Origin: Syntrophomonas wolfei subsp. methylbutyratica
Lineage (GTDB): Bacteria > Bacillota > Syntrophomonadia > Syntrophomonadales > Syntrophomonadaceae
Direction of reading: 5' to 3'
Length of the DNA stretch: 64,000 nucleotides
Assembly (NCBI RefSeq): GCF_001570625.1
Contig: NZ_BBQT01000002.1
Location: 1 to 64,000 of the forward strand
Position numbers and translations under genes: made by a program. The notes under the pieces were generated by a model that worked only from the letters and a program-made list of their open reading frames with translations, ran no database searches and had not been told where the DNA came from. Positions 1-8,484 of this stretch are shown in pieces; positions within the stretch are counted from its first letter, which is position 1, and each line of letters opens with the position of its first letter.

Positions 1-430
<430 letters not shown>

Positions 431-582
431 AGTCTATCCTAGCCATCGTCTGGCTTTTTTCTCGTTAGAGCCGTTAGTTAAATCATCTTAAGACTTATCT
501 AACTTTTTCGCACTTCTAGTCTTGCTGTTCAGTTTTATCAAGAGCTTTGCGCTTTCAAGCTGCCTGCTTGCGCGCAAGAATT

Positions 583-611
583 ATAATATCATGCCCCTTT
601 TCCTCTGTCAA
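583..611 (-). promoter_or_regulatory. rRNA operon promoter (sigma-A type)
   Basis: On the minus strand TTGACA (606-611) and TATTAT (583-588) are separated by exactly 17 nt, about 150 nt upstream of the 16S 5' end. This is a near-consensus housekeeping promoter and is placed as expected for an rrn leader. No second promoter of equal quality was seen between here and the 16S gene. Confidence 0.8.
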
Positions 612-637
612 GAAATATTGTTGGCTTTTTGGCATGA

Positions 638-676
638 CATAAAATAAGTACTTCGATTATTTCCGAAGTACTTATT
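638..676 (-). terminator. Terminator of the kor operon
   Basis: A perfect 13-bp inverted repeat (643-655 with 664-676, loop 8 nt) lies 40 nt after the korD stop. On the minus strand it runs into TTTTATG. It separates the kor operon from the rRNA promoter that follows in the same direction. Confidence 0.75.
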
Positions 677-715
677 AATTTTAGCATATCAGCTTATATC
701 TGACAAGGTTCTTTG

Positions 716-982
716 CTATCCTACGGCTTTTTTCTTCCGGAGCCTTTCTATATATATGGCGCAGTCAGGACAGACCATCTCACATATCATGCAAGCTATG
801 CAACTATCTTCATCTTTGGGTTTCACTGTAGGAGTACCATAAACCCCTAGCTTCTCCGACCAAACTAAAGTCTGATTAGGGCATTTTTCTTTACAAAGCC
901 CGCAGCCTTTACAATAATCTGGGAATATATGAAATATTGCTTTCTCCATCCTGGTTGAGATAGCTTCCATTTCTTTAGGCAT
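716..982 (-). CDS. korD: 2-oxoacid:ferredoxin oxidoreductase, delta (ferredoxin-like) subunit
   Basis: A small 2x[4Fe-4S] ferredoxin-type protein of 88 residues. Two cluster motifs are visible: CKGCGLCKEKCPN, and CIACMICEMVCPDC towards the C-terminus. It should pass electrons within the 2-oxoacid:ferredoxin oxidoreductase complex made by the three genes before it. The start chosen is the ATG at 982, which follows GGAAGGGG at good spacing and overlaps the end of korC by 8 nt. A longer reading back to 1030 would lie inside korC and has no ribosome site. It is the last gene of the operon, whereas korD often comes first in related operons. Confidence 0.9.
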   Translation of the reverse strand: MPKEMEAISTRMEKAIFHIFPDYCKGCGLCKEKCPNQTLVWSEKLGVYGTPTVKPKDEDSCIACMICEMVCPDCAIYIERLRKKKAVG

Positions 983-1562
983 TGTTTCCCACCCCTTCCT
1001 TAAGCGACTGCTCCGCCATCTCCTTACCAATAGCCAGAGCCTTGAAATTCAATTCTCTCAAATCAGGGTTCTTCTCAAATTTATAAGCCAGTTTGCTCTC
1101 CAGAGCTTCTTTTGCTGCTTCAAAACTAACGACATTGGTAAGCCCGATAACTGCCCCCATTATTATAATGTTGAAGACCTTGGGATGCAATTGCCGGTTG
1201 GCGGTATCAACTGCCGGAATACCAATAATTTTCTTAGCTTCACGGGGTAATTCCTCCGGCTTTACCATAAAACCGGAATCGTAAACAAACAGGGTATTCA
1301 TGTCGGAATATCCTGAAGTTCTTCCAATCGCCCGTTCGCTCAAGGCTACTACTACATCAGCTTTGTTAAACTTGGGAGCACCTATTCTCTCATCACTTAC
1401 CTGTATGAAAGCTATAGAGACGCCACCTCGCTGCTCCAGGCCAAAGTTGGGGATATAAATGGTCTGTTTGTTTTCGTTATAAGCTGCTTCCGCCAAAATC
1501 TCTGCAACGGATTGTACTCCCTGCCCGCCTTCACCAGCCAGGGCAATTTTAATCAGCGACAT
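975..1562 (-). CDS. korC: 2-oxoacid:ferredoxin oxidoreductase, gamma subunit
   Basis: 195 residues, the usual length of the gamma subunit. The N-terminus carries GEGGQGVQS, the hallmark of the pyruvate/ketoisovalerate ferredoxin oxidoreductase gamma domain, followed by PNFGLEQRGG. It abuts korB, whose stop ends at 1563, and overlaps korD by 8 nt, so the subunits are translationally coupled. The complex oxidatively decarboxylates a 2-oxoacid (2-oxoglutarate or a branched-chain oxoacid) with CoA to an acyl-CoA, reducing ferredoxin; the reverse reaction is also possible. The substrate cannot be fixed from sequence alone. Confidence 0.93.
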   Translation of the reverse strand: MSLIKIALAGEGGQGVQSVAEILAEAAYNENKQTIYIPNFGLEQRGGVSIAFIQVSDERIGAPKFNKADVVVALSERAIGRTSGYSDMNTLFVYDSGFMVKPEELPREAKKIIGIPAVDTANRQLHPKVFNIIIMGAVIGLTNVVSFEAAKEALESKLAYKFEKNPDLRELNFKALAIGKEMAEQSLKEGVGNNA

Positions 1563-2318
1563 CTATTTATCCCCCTTTCCAAACGGGGTTTTTATTTCCC
1601 CAATAGGGAAATACTGCTCCATTTCATCCTCCAAGAAGTGCCAGGTCTGCTGGGCATTGGTTCTCCAGTTGGTAGGACAGGTAGAAAGAACCTCTACAAA
1701 GGAGAAGCCGTTTCCTTCCATCTGGTTTCTTAATGCATTTCTTAAGAAGCGGCGCAATTGCTTGTATTTGGAAACAGTAGCCCGGGCCACATAAGCGCTA
1801 TCGGGAGTTAGTTCGGCAATAAACTCCGGTCCCCTGGTGGGGTATCCCGTTAAATCTACATCGCGACCAAACGGACTGGTTTCTGTTTTCTGTCCGGGCA
1901 AGGTGGTAGGGGCCATCTGTCCGCCGGTCATGCCGTAATTAGTATTGTTTACCAGGATAAGGGTTACTTTTTCATTGCGGACAGCCGAATTCAGCAGGTG
2001 CTGCGAACCTATGGAATATCCTCCCCCATCGCCCATATATCCTATAGTTATCAACTCCGGACGGGAGCGTTTTATTCCTACCATAACCGGGGTGGTTCTG
2101 CCGTGATGGGTTTGGGTGCTATCACAGGCAAAAAAGTTCCAGGACAAAAGCGAGCAGCCGATGTCACAGCCGAAAACCACCTGGTCTTGTATTTCTAATT
2201 CATCTATGGTTTCACCCAGGGCCTTCAAGACAATCCCATGCCCACAGCCGGGACAAAATTTGTGGGGTTTTGAAGGCAGATACCAGGACTTAGGTATTGC
2301 TGGTGCTATCATTCCCAT
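1563..2318 (-). CDS. korB: 2-oxoacid:ferredoxin oxidoreductase, beta subunit (TPP-binding)
   Basis: 251 residues. The thiamine-diphosphate domain is clear: CPGCGHG near residue 20, GCDIGCS near 50, and the GDGG...NN metal/TPP motif (GYMGDGGGYSIG then LVNNTNYGMTGGQ) around residues 94-130. This subunit holds the TPP cofactor and performs the decarboxylation. The start is the ATG at 2318, 20 nt after korA; a second ATG lies two codons downstream. It is too short to be a pyruvate:ferredoxin oxidoreductase beta chain with extra cluster domains, which supports a KorB/VorB assignment. Confidence 0.93.
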   Translation of the reverse strand: MGMIAPAIPKSWYLPSKPHKFCPGCGHGIVLKALGETIDELEIQDQVVFGCDIGCSLLSWNFFACDSTQTHHGRTTPVMVGIKRSRPELITIGYMGDGGGYSIGSQHLLNSAVRNEKVTLILVNNTNYGMTGGQMAPTTLPGQKTETSPFGRDVDLTGYPTRGPEFIAELTPDSAYVARATVSKYKQLRRFLRNALRNQMEGNGFSFVEVLSTCPTNWRTNAQQTWHFLEDEMEQYFPIGEIKTPFGKGDK

Positions 2319-2338
2319 TTATGCTTGGCCTCCTTCTT

Positions 2339-3427
2339 CTACATGATGCTTTTTACCTTGTTTATAATGTCATAATCTATTATTCCTACTCCGGGCATAA
2401 AGAGGTTTTCTATAGCCACGGTTTCTCCGTAAATTTCCTGTTTGGTAAGTCTATCTAATTGTCCGTAAGCTGATTCAGCTATTAGCAGCTTACGAGCCGG
2501 CTTACGGTTAATGGCTTCGCGCAATTGCTTTTGGGGGAAGGGTCTTAAAGTAATCGGCCGGAAATAGCCGGCTTTTATGCCCTGGGCTCTAAGGATCTTA
2601 ACGGCATCGTCCGCCGCCCGTGAAACTACTCCATGGGAGAGAATAATAATCTCGGCATCTTCGCATCCTTTTTCTTCGTATTCAACCAATTCCGGAGTAA
2701 TTGCTTCATATTCGGCGGCGAATTTCAACACCACTTCATACAGTTCCTCTTCCAGACTATAAATATTGCAGAGGTGCTGGGGTTCCCGGTCCTCTCCAAT
2801 TTTTCCCTGCAGTCCGACCAACGGGTAGGTTTTAACCATTTCTATCCCGTGTTCTTCCGGGTTATACATCTCCAGGGGTTCACGCATTTTAGCCTGGTAA
2901 CCATCTCCCAGCAAGAAGGTGGGAAAGCGGTATTTCCAGGCGGTATTGAATCCTTTTATGGTGTAGTCATAAATCTCCTGGTGTGTGGCGGTTGAATATA
3001 CGATACGGTGCCCTTCGCCATTTCCACCATAAGTAGTCAATGTTACTTCCTGCTGAGAATAAACAACGGTACCTGAGGAAGGACCTCCTCGCTGTTGGAT
3101 TACAGCAAAGAGCGGAAGACGCATAGCTTCAGCCATGCCAAAGGGTTCTTGCATCAAAACATTACCAGGTCCGGCTGTCGCGGTAAAAGCTTTTTTGCCG
3201 CTTTGGACGGCTCCGCATACCGTAAAGCCGGCCGACAATTCATCTTCTGTCTGCAGGAAGCCTTTCCCATACTCGGGAGCCAGGCGGGTCCAATAATGCA
3301 TTACTTCGTTTTGCGGGGTAATGGGGTATCCAAACATAATCTCAGCCCCGGCTGCCAGGGCGGCCCAGGCAATGGCTTCGTTTCCAGTAATAAATGCTTT
3401 TTTACTTGCTTCAAAAATTTGGGGCAT
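2339..3427 (-). CDS. korA: 2-oxoacid:ferredoxin oxidoreductase, alpha subunit
   Basis: 362 residues, typical of KorA/VorA. It begins with the TPP-pyrimidine domain (FITGNEAIAWAALAAGAEIMFGYPITP) and contains TATAGPGNVLMQE, with a transketolase C-terminal-like domain after about residue 250. It lies 78 nt downstream of the P-loop gene and 20 nt upstream of korB, so all five genes look like one transcription unit. The start ATG at 3427 follows a GGAGGTG ribosome site. Confidence 0.93.
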   Translation of the reverse strand: MPQIFEASKKAFITGNEAIAWAALAAGAEIMFGYPITPQNEVMHYWTRLAPEYGKGFLQTEDELSAGFTVCGAVQSGKKAFTATAGPGNVLMQEPFGMAEAMRLPLFAVIQQRGGPSSGTVVYSQQEVTLTTYGGNGEGHRIVYSTATHQEIYDYTIKGFNTAWKYRFPTFLLGDGYQAKMREPLEMYNPEEHGIEMVKTYPLVGLQGKIGEDREPQHLCNIYSLEEELYEVVLKFAAEYEAITPELVEYEEKGCEDAEIIILSHGVVSRAADDAVKILRAQGIKAGYFRPITLRPFPQKQLREAINRKPARKLLIAESAYGQLDRLTKQEIYGETVAIENLFMPGVGIIDYDIINKVKSIM

Positions 3428-3505
3428 TTATTAAAGACACCTCCTGTTCAATTAAAGCTGATTGCAAAAAGGTATATCTATTAGCTTGAACGGAGTTATC
3501 GTTCT

Positions 3506-4150
3506 TTACCAAATTGCAGTCGGCATAAACCTTTTTATGTATTTTACTGGTATCTCCCAGTTTTTTTCCCCGGAATCTTTTAGTTTTTCATCCAACACTT
3601 GATATGCTATCGGGATTCCCAGTTCAGCAGCAACTATAAATATCTCCTGGTTTCCTGCTTTTATTATATCTATAGTGCTTTCATCCCCCATGTGGGTATT
3701 GGCTACGATAGCATCAACCCGGCCCAAGTTTTTAATATAACTTCTTATTCTTTCCCGGTTTCCTGTCATGGGACGAGAATAGTTTATAACGGCCATGATC
3801 TTAAGTTCCGGAGATTCATAGGCTCCTTCTACCAGATTGAGGGTCTGGGCACCAAATACGCCGTAACCCACATCCAGAATGATATCTCCTTCCTGTTTCA
3901 GAGCCCAGCGGGCTGCCGGGTTGAGCATTGCTCCTGTTTCACCCAGTCCAAAGGATTGAGCCCGAGTAAAAGCCAGCACTTTAAGCCCTTTTTTCTCCAG
4001 ATCGTTTTTTAGTGTTCTTAAAGTATAAAATGGTTCAACCGTATCTAAATCTACCAGGGTTACTTCCCGGCCCTGTCTTTTCAATTCCAGTGCTCTATTG
4101 ATGGCCACTTCGCTTTTGCCACTGGCATATTCGCCCACATATGCTTCCAC
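3506..4150 (-). CDS. P-loop NTPase of unknown role, first gene of the kor operon
   Basis: The protein (about 214 residues from the GTG at 4150) has a Walker A motif, GEYASGKSE, within its first 15 residues. A beta-strand DLDTVEPFYTLR follows, then DIILDVGYGV, which looks like a Walker B/switch segment of the MinD/CobQ-type class. No membrane segment is seen. The reading frame opens with a TTG at 4216, but the only good ribosome site (AGGAGGTG at about 4185-4192) lies inside that extension, so the true start must be downstream; GTG 4150 is the first usable codon. Its place ahead of korABCD suggests a role in assembling or regulating that enzyme. I do not recognise a named family. Confidence 0.6.
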   Translation of the reverse strand: MEAYVGEYASGKSEVAINRALELKRQGREVTLVDLDTVEPFYTLRTLKNDLEKKGLKVLAFTRAQSFGLGETGAMLNPAARWALKQEGDIILDVGYGVFGAQTLNLVEGAYESPELKIMAVINYSRPMTGNRERIRSYIKNLGRVDAIVANTHMGDESTIDIIKAGNQEIFIVAAELGIPIAYQVLDEKLKDSGEKNWEIPVKYIKRFMPTAIW

Positions 4151-4330
4151 GATTCTGGCCGTGTTTTGCTGCGTGAAAAAAAACACCTCCTGATAAAAAA
4201 AGAATAGAGTGGGCAAAGTGTTTAATTAAGTATAAGATATTGATGAATTATGCGTCAATATTAATCTTTTTAAAGCTAAATGTTACTCATAATTAACGAT
4301 AGTGCTTTATACAATCCTCTGCGATAAAAC

Positions 4331-4350
4331 GGGGTTTTTGCAGTGGAATC
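4331..4350. repeat. Isolated terminus of the inverted-repeat element family
   Basis: The 20 bp at this place match the outer tip of the A-type end of the elements described at 13732 and 14850 (GGGGTTTTTGCAGTGGAATC). Nothing matching the rest of an element is next to it. It lies 17 bp before a complete copy and is probably the scar of an older or nested insertion. Confidence 0.6.
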
Positions 4351-4367
4351 GTTAGATTAATAAGTTT

Positions 4368-4537
4368 GACTCTGCTGCAAAAACCCTTTTTGTTGCATAA
4401 GGGTTGCATAAATATACAAAGCCTGATTCGGAACGACACGGGGGTCGTTCCCTACACACCCTTTAGTCGCTTTTAATGTAGCTGAACGGTATATTTATGC
4501 ACGCTAATGCATATTTATAACTTTTTGCAGTGACATC
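4368..4537 (+). mobile_element. MITE-like element, copy A (170 bp), with 6-bp target duplication
   Basis: The left end starts GACTCTGCTGCAAAAA and the right end finishes TTTTTGCAGTGACATC, which are imperfect inverted repeats. AAGTTT occurs immediately outside both ends (4362-4367 and 4538-4543), a target-site duplication. The left arm holds a small hairpin (AACCC...GGGTT around GTTGCATAA) and then TTGCATAAATATAC. The right arm holds GTATATTTATGCAC in inverted orientation. Between them is a second hairpin module (GGAACGAC.../GTCGTTCC). There is no conserved reading frame. It lies between the kor operon and bofA. Confidence 0.85.
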
Positions 4538-4597
4538 AAGTTTAAGCAGTATATCATTTAAATTGTATTTTCCCCTTCTGTTTAAAATATTATTTGA

Positions 4598-4626
4598 AAA
4601 ATAAAAGGCCGACTTACGGCCTTTTA
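4598..4626 (-). terminator. Terminator after bofA
   Basis: On the minus strand a 9-bp stem (AAAAGGCCG / CGGCCTTTT, loop of 5 nt) is followed by TTTTATTTTT. It ends the dnaX-ybaB-recR-yaaL-bofA run just after the bofA stop at 4642. Confidence 0.85.
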
Positions 4627-4641
4627 AAATTACTATTCTTT

Positions 4642-4908
4642 TTATCTCACCAGGAGCTGGAAGCATATTAGAAGGATAATCCCCGGCAAGCCCAGAAAAC
4701 CCGCAACGAGGACCGTAATGATGTTGACCGGCAGATCAAATTGAAAATAGGCCCCGATGTAATTGGAGATTAGCAATAAAACCAGGCCAATCAGCGAGTT
4801 GATGGCCAGTTTCCATAATAGCTTCACTGGTTTGAAAAGAACTTGCAGTATTATGTAAAATATCGCCAGGAAAAAGAGGGCCGCAATAATTACATTAACC
4901 CACTCCAT
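4642..4908 (-). CDS. bofA: Pro-sigma-K processing inhibitor BofA family protein
   Basis: 88 residues with two to three hydrophobic segments (about 5-27, 35-52 and 60-86). The C-terminal half (NIITVLVAGFLGLPGIILL) is the BofA signature. In Bacillus, BofA sits in the forespore outer membrane with SpoIVFA and holds the SpoIVFB protease in check until pro-sigma-K should be cut. It lies last in the recR-yaaL-bofA run, the same order as in Bacillus subtilis. This supports endospore formation. Confidence 0.9.
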   Translation of the reverse strand: MEWVNVIIAALFFLAIFYIILQVLFKPVKLLWKLAINSLIGLVLLLISNYIGAYFQFDLPVNIITVLVAGFLGLPGIILLICFQLLVR

Positions 4909-4952
4909 ATTATCACCTCTCTTGAAGGGTTATCTTTAAGGAGGGCTTTTCA

Positions 4953-5222
4953 CTAGCTTTCCAGAAACTCCTCAGCTTTCCCCTGCCGTTTTATGGTTTT
5001 TAGCAGGTAGTTATAGCGCTTTTCCGCTGCCTGTAGATTTAATATAGCATAGTCTATCATTTCCTCATCTTCCACCCGGTCAAAGAGGTTTTCTGCTTCC
5101 TGTACTTCTCTATGGGCATCCTGGAGCATGTCCTCTAGAGAGACCTCCTTTTTGCTCTCGTCCTCTTCTTTGAGAACCAAATACTTACAGGCCCAGTTCC
5201 AGATGCTTGAGCAGATTTTCAC
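4953..5222 (-). CDS. yaaL: YaaL-like DUF2508 protein
   Basis: A small charged protein of 89 residues with a predicted helical body (residues about 27-85, many Glu/Lys/Arg and a run ending LLKTIKRQG). It occupies the recR-yaaL-bofA position and has the size and composition of DUF2508. Function unknown. The start is the GTG at 5222 with AGGGGG just upstream. That ribosome site lies in the 3' arm of a GCCCCC/GGGGGC inverted repeat spanning 5230-5277, which could sequester it. Confidence 0.8.
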   Translation of the reverse strand: MKICSSIWNWACKYLVLKEEDESKKEVSLEDMLQDAHREVQEAENLFDRVEDEEMIDYAILNLQAAEKRYNYLLKTIKRQGKAEEFLES

Positions 5223-5291
5223 TAAAAAGCCCCCTGAACTACAACAGATACTTGTTTAAAGCATCTTATGCCGGGGGCCTGTCTTTTATGT

Positions 5292-5885
5292 TTACAATTC
5301 TTTACGCCCTTCCAAGGCTCGCCGCAGGGTTATTTCATCAGCAAATTCGATATCTCCCCCTACCGGTAAACCGTGCGCCAGGCGGGTTGCTTTTACCCCG
5401 AAGCTGCCGGCAACTGCCGCCAGGAAACGGGACATTACCTCCCCATCCATGTCGGGGTTCAAGGCCAGAACCACTTCTTTAATCTCTCCGCTAGCCAATC
5501 TTTCTTCCAGGGGTTGGAGATTCAAGTCTTCCAGGCCTTTGTCCTCCATAAGATTAAAATCCTTATTTAATACAAAGTACTGTCCTCTAAAGCCCGTACG
5601 CTCAATAGCAATAACATCGCTGCTCTCTTCCCCTATACAAATGAGTGATTTATCCCGGCTTTCGTCCGAACAGATTATACAAGGGTCAGAATCTGTAAGG
5701 TAACCGCAGCGGCTACAGGGAAAGACTTTTTGCCGGCAGTCAACAATAGCCTGGGCCAGCTGCCGGGCTTCCGTTTCGGGCAGCTTGAGAATATAGAGAG
5801 CTAACCTTTGGGCTGTCTTGGGCCCAATGCCGGGGAGCTTCAAAAGCTGGTCAATAAGATTTTCCAAGGGCCGAGCCAATCTCAT
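5292..5885 (-). CDS. recR: Recombination protein RecR
   Basis: 197 residues, the standard length. It has a helix-hairpin-helix (LPGIGPKTAQRLALYIL, about 17-33), a four-cysteine zinc site (CSRCGYLTDSDPCIIC, about 57-72), a Toprim domain and the conserved C-terminal LPVGGDIEFADE. RecR works with RecF/RecO to load RecA on gapped DNA; recF is also in this window. It follows ybaB by 37 nt, as in most Firmicutes. Confidence 0.97.
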   Translation of the reverse strand: MRLARPLENLIDQLLKLPGIGPKTAQRLALYILKLPETEARQLAQAIVDCRQKVFPCSRCGYLTDSDPCIICSDESRDKSLICIGEESSDVIAIERTGFRGQYFVLNKDFNLMEDKGLEDLNLQPLEERLASGEIKEVVLALNPDMDGEVMSRFLAAVAGSFGVKATRLAHGLPVGGDIEFADEITLRRALEGRKEL

Positions 5886-5922
5886 GGTTGAACCTCCTGC
5901 ATGCTATTTGGGCTGATATATC

Positions 5923-6249
5923 CTATAATCCGGGAATATTAAATCCCCCGGTTATCTTTGCCATTTCACCGGAAACCATCTCCTGCGATTTACGAATCCC
6001 TTCGTTTACCGCTGCCAGCACCAGGTCTTCCAGCATCTCCAGATCCTCCGGATCTACTGCCTCGGGTTTTATTTGAATGGATATTAATTCTTGCTTGCCA
6101 TTAACTTTGACCGTAACTACGCCTCCCCCGGATGAAGCCTCTATTTCTCTCTCGCGCAATTCCTCCTGCATCTTTACTATCTTTTCCTGCACTTGTTTGG
6201 CCTGTTTAATCATTTTGTTCATGGAGCCGCCACCTGGGTTAAACTTCAT
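5923..6249 (-). CDS. ybaB: YbaB/EbfC nucleoid-associated protein
   Basis: 108 residues. The N-terminal helix (NKMIKQAKQVQEKIVKMQEEL) and the central VTVKVNGKQELISIQI strand pair are typical of YbaB. The start ATG at 6249 has an AAGGAGG site ending about 8 nt before it; that site overlaps the end of dnaX. The dnaX-ybaB-recR order is conserved across bacteria. The protein binds DNA as a dimer; its exact role is unsettled. Confidence 0.93.
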   Translation of the reverse strand: MKFNPGGGSMNKMIKQAKQVQEKIVKMQEELREREIEASSGGGVVTVKVNGKQELISIQIKPEAVDPEDLEMLEDLVLAAVNEGIRKSQEMVSGEMAKITGGFNIPGL

Positions 6250-6263
6250 TATTTTCTTCCTCC

Positions 6264-7763
6264 TTAATCCTTAATCTCCACCAGCTCTTCTCCAAAAAAT
6301 TCTAGCGCCTTTTTAACAATAATATCATTATACTGGTCATCGTCCAGAAAAATAAACTGGCTTTCCATATCCCGACCCATGGTTTCTTTAAGTGCCTGGC
6401 CCAGAATTTCCCGGTTGCCTCTCTCTTCCATACGTTCTTTGTGGAACTTATACCCCTTTTTATATGCGATATATACCGTATCATCCTTTATTCCCAGCAG
6501 CTTTCCCTGTACTAACAGGGCATGGGTGGGAATCTTTTTTTCTTTTACCGCTGCCAGTATTTTGTTCCAGAGAGCATCCTGGGCTTCGTTTGAAGAAGCT
6601 TTTGCTCGCGGGCTAACTTTTTTCTTGGGCTTTTTCTCCTCCAAAAACGATGGTTGAGCACTTTTTTCTTCACTAAATAAAGTTGCTATCTCCATAAAAG
6701 CTATTTCCAGCAAGTATTTCTGCCCTTCGCTAAACCTTAGTTTATCTGCGGTATCCATCATTATACGCAGTGCCCGCAGCAGATTCTGCATGTTGGTTTG
6801 GCCTTTTTCTTGTTCAAAAAAAGCCTGGCTTTCCTCCCCCGCCACAACTAAATCGGCTTCTTTCCCTGCTACGAGATAGAGAAGAAAATCCCGCAGGAAC
6901 ATAGCCGCTTCCCGCGCCAACTGCTGAGCCTCCTTACCCTGGCTGAAGGCCGTCCCCAGTATTCCGATTATTGACGGCGTATCCTGGGAAAGCACGGCAG
7001 CAATAAGTTGGGCCATGAACGCATCGTCCACCAGTCCCATTACTTCCAGAACATCTTGCTTACTTATCTTATTATTACCCTTGTAGGAATAAATTTGATC
7101 CAGCATACTCAAGGCATCTCTCATGCCACCGTTGGCGCGGCGAGCTAATAAGAGCAGCGCTTCCGGTTCCAGCATTATTCCATCATTGGCGGCAACATCG
7201 CTCAATCTCTCCATAATCTCGGCCGTAGTTAATCTCCGAAAATTAAATACCTGGCAGCGGGAACGAATGGTAGCAGGTATCTTGTGGGATTCAGTGGTGG
7301 CCAAAATAAAAATAACTGCGTCTGGTGGTTCTTCGATAGTTTTTAGCAAAGCATTAAAGGCTTCCGTGGTCAACATATGGACTTCATCTATAATGTAAAC
7401 TTTGTTTTTCCCTTGAGCCGGCAATACCCGCACTTTCTCCCGCAAATCGCGAATTTCGTCTATCCCCCGGTTAGACGCCGCATCGATTTCGATTACATCC
7501 ATGAAGTTGCCATTATTAATATCCTGACAGGAGGAACACTGGTTGCAGGGTTCACCCTCAGACAGGTTCTCACAATTAACCGCTTTGGCTATTATTTTAG
7601 CAATACTGGTCTTCCCTGTTCCCCGGGGCCCTGAAAAAAGGTAAGCATGGCTTAGCTTTCCCTCCCGAACAGCGTTTCTGAGCGCGGTTACAGTTTTCTC
7701 CTGTCCTACCACCTCGGCAAAACGCCGTGGTCTCCAGGCCCGGTATAATGCCAGATAAGCCAC
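6264..7763 (-). CDS. dnaX: DNA polymerase III subunits gamma and tau
   Basis: 499 residues from the GTG at 7763, chosen because GGAGGG ends 8 nt before it; the ATG at 7781 lies upstream of that site. The N-terminus ALYRAWRPRRFAEVVGQE is standard. It has Walker A GPRGTGKTS (about 38-46), a zinc module (CENL...CNQCSSC), Walker B/DEVH and the SRC sensor motif (TIRSRCQVF). The C-terminal 150 residues are the weakly conserved tau part. It is the clamp-loader motor of the replisome. The SRP RNA gene lies directly upstream, as in Bacillus. Confidence 0.96.
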   Translation of the reverse strand: MAYLALYRAWRPRRFAEVVGQEKTVTALRNAVREGKLSHAYLFSGPRGTGKTSIAKIIAKAVNCENLSEGEPCNQCSSCQDINNGNFMDVIEIDAASNRGIDEIRDLREKVRVLPAQGKNKVYIIDEVHMLTTEAFNALLKTIEEPPDAVIFILATTESHKIPATIRSRCQVFNFRRLTTAEIMERLSDVAANDGIMLEPEALLLLARRANGGMRDALSMLDQIYSYKGNNKISKQDVLEVMGLVDDAFMAQLIAAVLSQDTPSIIGILGTAFSQGKEAQQLAREAAMFLRDFLLYLVAGKEADLVVAGEESQAFFEQEKGQTNMQNLLRALRIMMDTADKLRFSEGQKYLLEIAFMEIATLFSEEKSAQPSFLEEKKPKKKVSPRAKASSNEAQDALWNKILAAVKEKKIPTHALLVQGKLLGIKDDTVYIAYKKGYKFHKERMEERGNREILGQALKETMGRDMESQFIFLDDDQYNDIIVKKALEFFGEELVEIKD

Positions 7764-7850
7764 TGACTCATCCCTCCTCATTGCCTAGCTTCTATCATAA
7801 CTTCATAGCTTATATATAGTTTTTCTCGTTCGAAACCTTTTTCCCTGCAC

Positions 7851-7884
7851 CAGCATAAAACAAAAAGACAGGTTATAAACCTGC
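7851..7884 (-). terminator. Terminator of the SRP RNA gene
   Basis: On the minus strand CAGGTT-TATAACCTG forms a stem followed by TCTTTTTGTTTT. It lies 15-20 nt beyond the SRP RNA 3' end and before dnaX. Confidence 0.75.
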
Positions 7885-7899
7885 CCTTGATAAATATTA

Positions 7900-8170
7900 A
7901 GCCGTGCACCTGGCCTCGAGAATACCTTCCGAGCGTTACTGGAATAGTTTGCTCCATCCAGGCTTCCCTTCGTCACATGAGATTTACTTCTTAGTGCTGC
8001 TTCCTTCCGGACCTGACACGGTTCAAAGGTTCTCATTGCGAAGGACCCGAACTTCAACGCCACTTTTTCCAGCCGGACCTCACAAGATAGACCCTCGGCT
8101 CAGGAATTCGACCCTGCTATAGCGGGTTGCAGGTTACAGGGCACCGCTACCTCCCCATCTAGCACGGCAA
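7900..8170 (-). ncRNA. ffs: Signal recognition particle RNA, large (scRNA) type
   Basis: The domain IV core GTCAGGTCCGGAAGGAAGCA is present on the minus strand (about 7997-8016). The ends GCCGTGC (8162-8168) and GCACGGC (7901-7907) pair, giving about 270 nt. That is the Bacillus-type SRP RNA with an Alu domain (GGGGAGGTAGCGGTGCCCTGTAACC near the 5' end), not the short enterobacterial 4.5S form. Its place between tadA/tRNA genes and dnaX is the Bacillus arrangement. The exact termini are estimated from the closing helix. Confidence 0.93.
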
Positions 8171-8484
8171 ACCTTAACTTGATAAAATGCAAAAAGCCGG
8201 CTACCTTAAGCAATATCCTTTTTTTGGACTGTCTTCGCTAATATTCTGCAATTAAGTCCAATATGGGGCTTTATCAGTATTACCGGGAAAATCATGCTAA
8301 AGACAATAAAACCCTTCCGTAAAGGGAGGGCGTAAATTATTAAACACTTTACCTAAACGGAATTATAGCATGAAATATTGCTTCAGGCAAACAATTCATA
8401 GCCCAGGGAAACATCCAAATACCGGCAGCCTTTACGACCCTCTGCCCATAAAACCAGATATATCCTTCAGTTCCGCTCTCTGTA
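8171..8484. other. Intergenic region between the SRP RNA gene and xdhC
   Basis: About 310 bp without a gene. It must hold the SRP RNA promoter, but no convincing -35/-10 pair was found. A short G-rich/C-rich inverted repeat near 8305-8330 (CCCTTCCGTAAAGGGAGGG) could end a transcript. No repeat shared with other parts of the window was found. Confidence 0.5.

Noticed and set aside
7803-8063. A frame across the SRP RNA gene
   Set aside because: It overlaps the conserved RNA core in both arms; the RNA explains the sequence.
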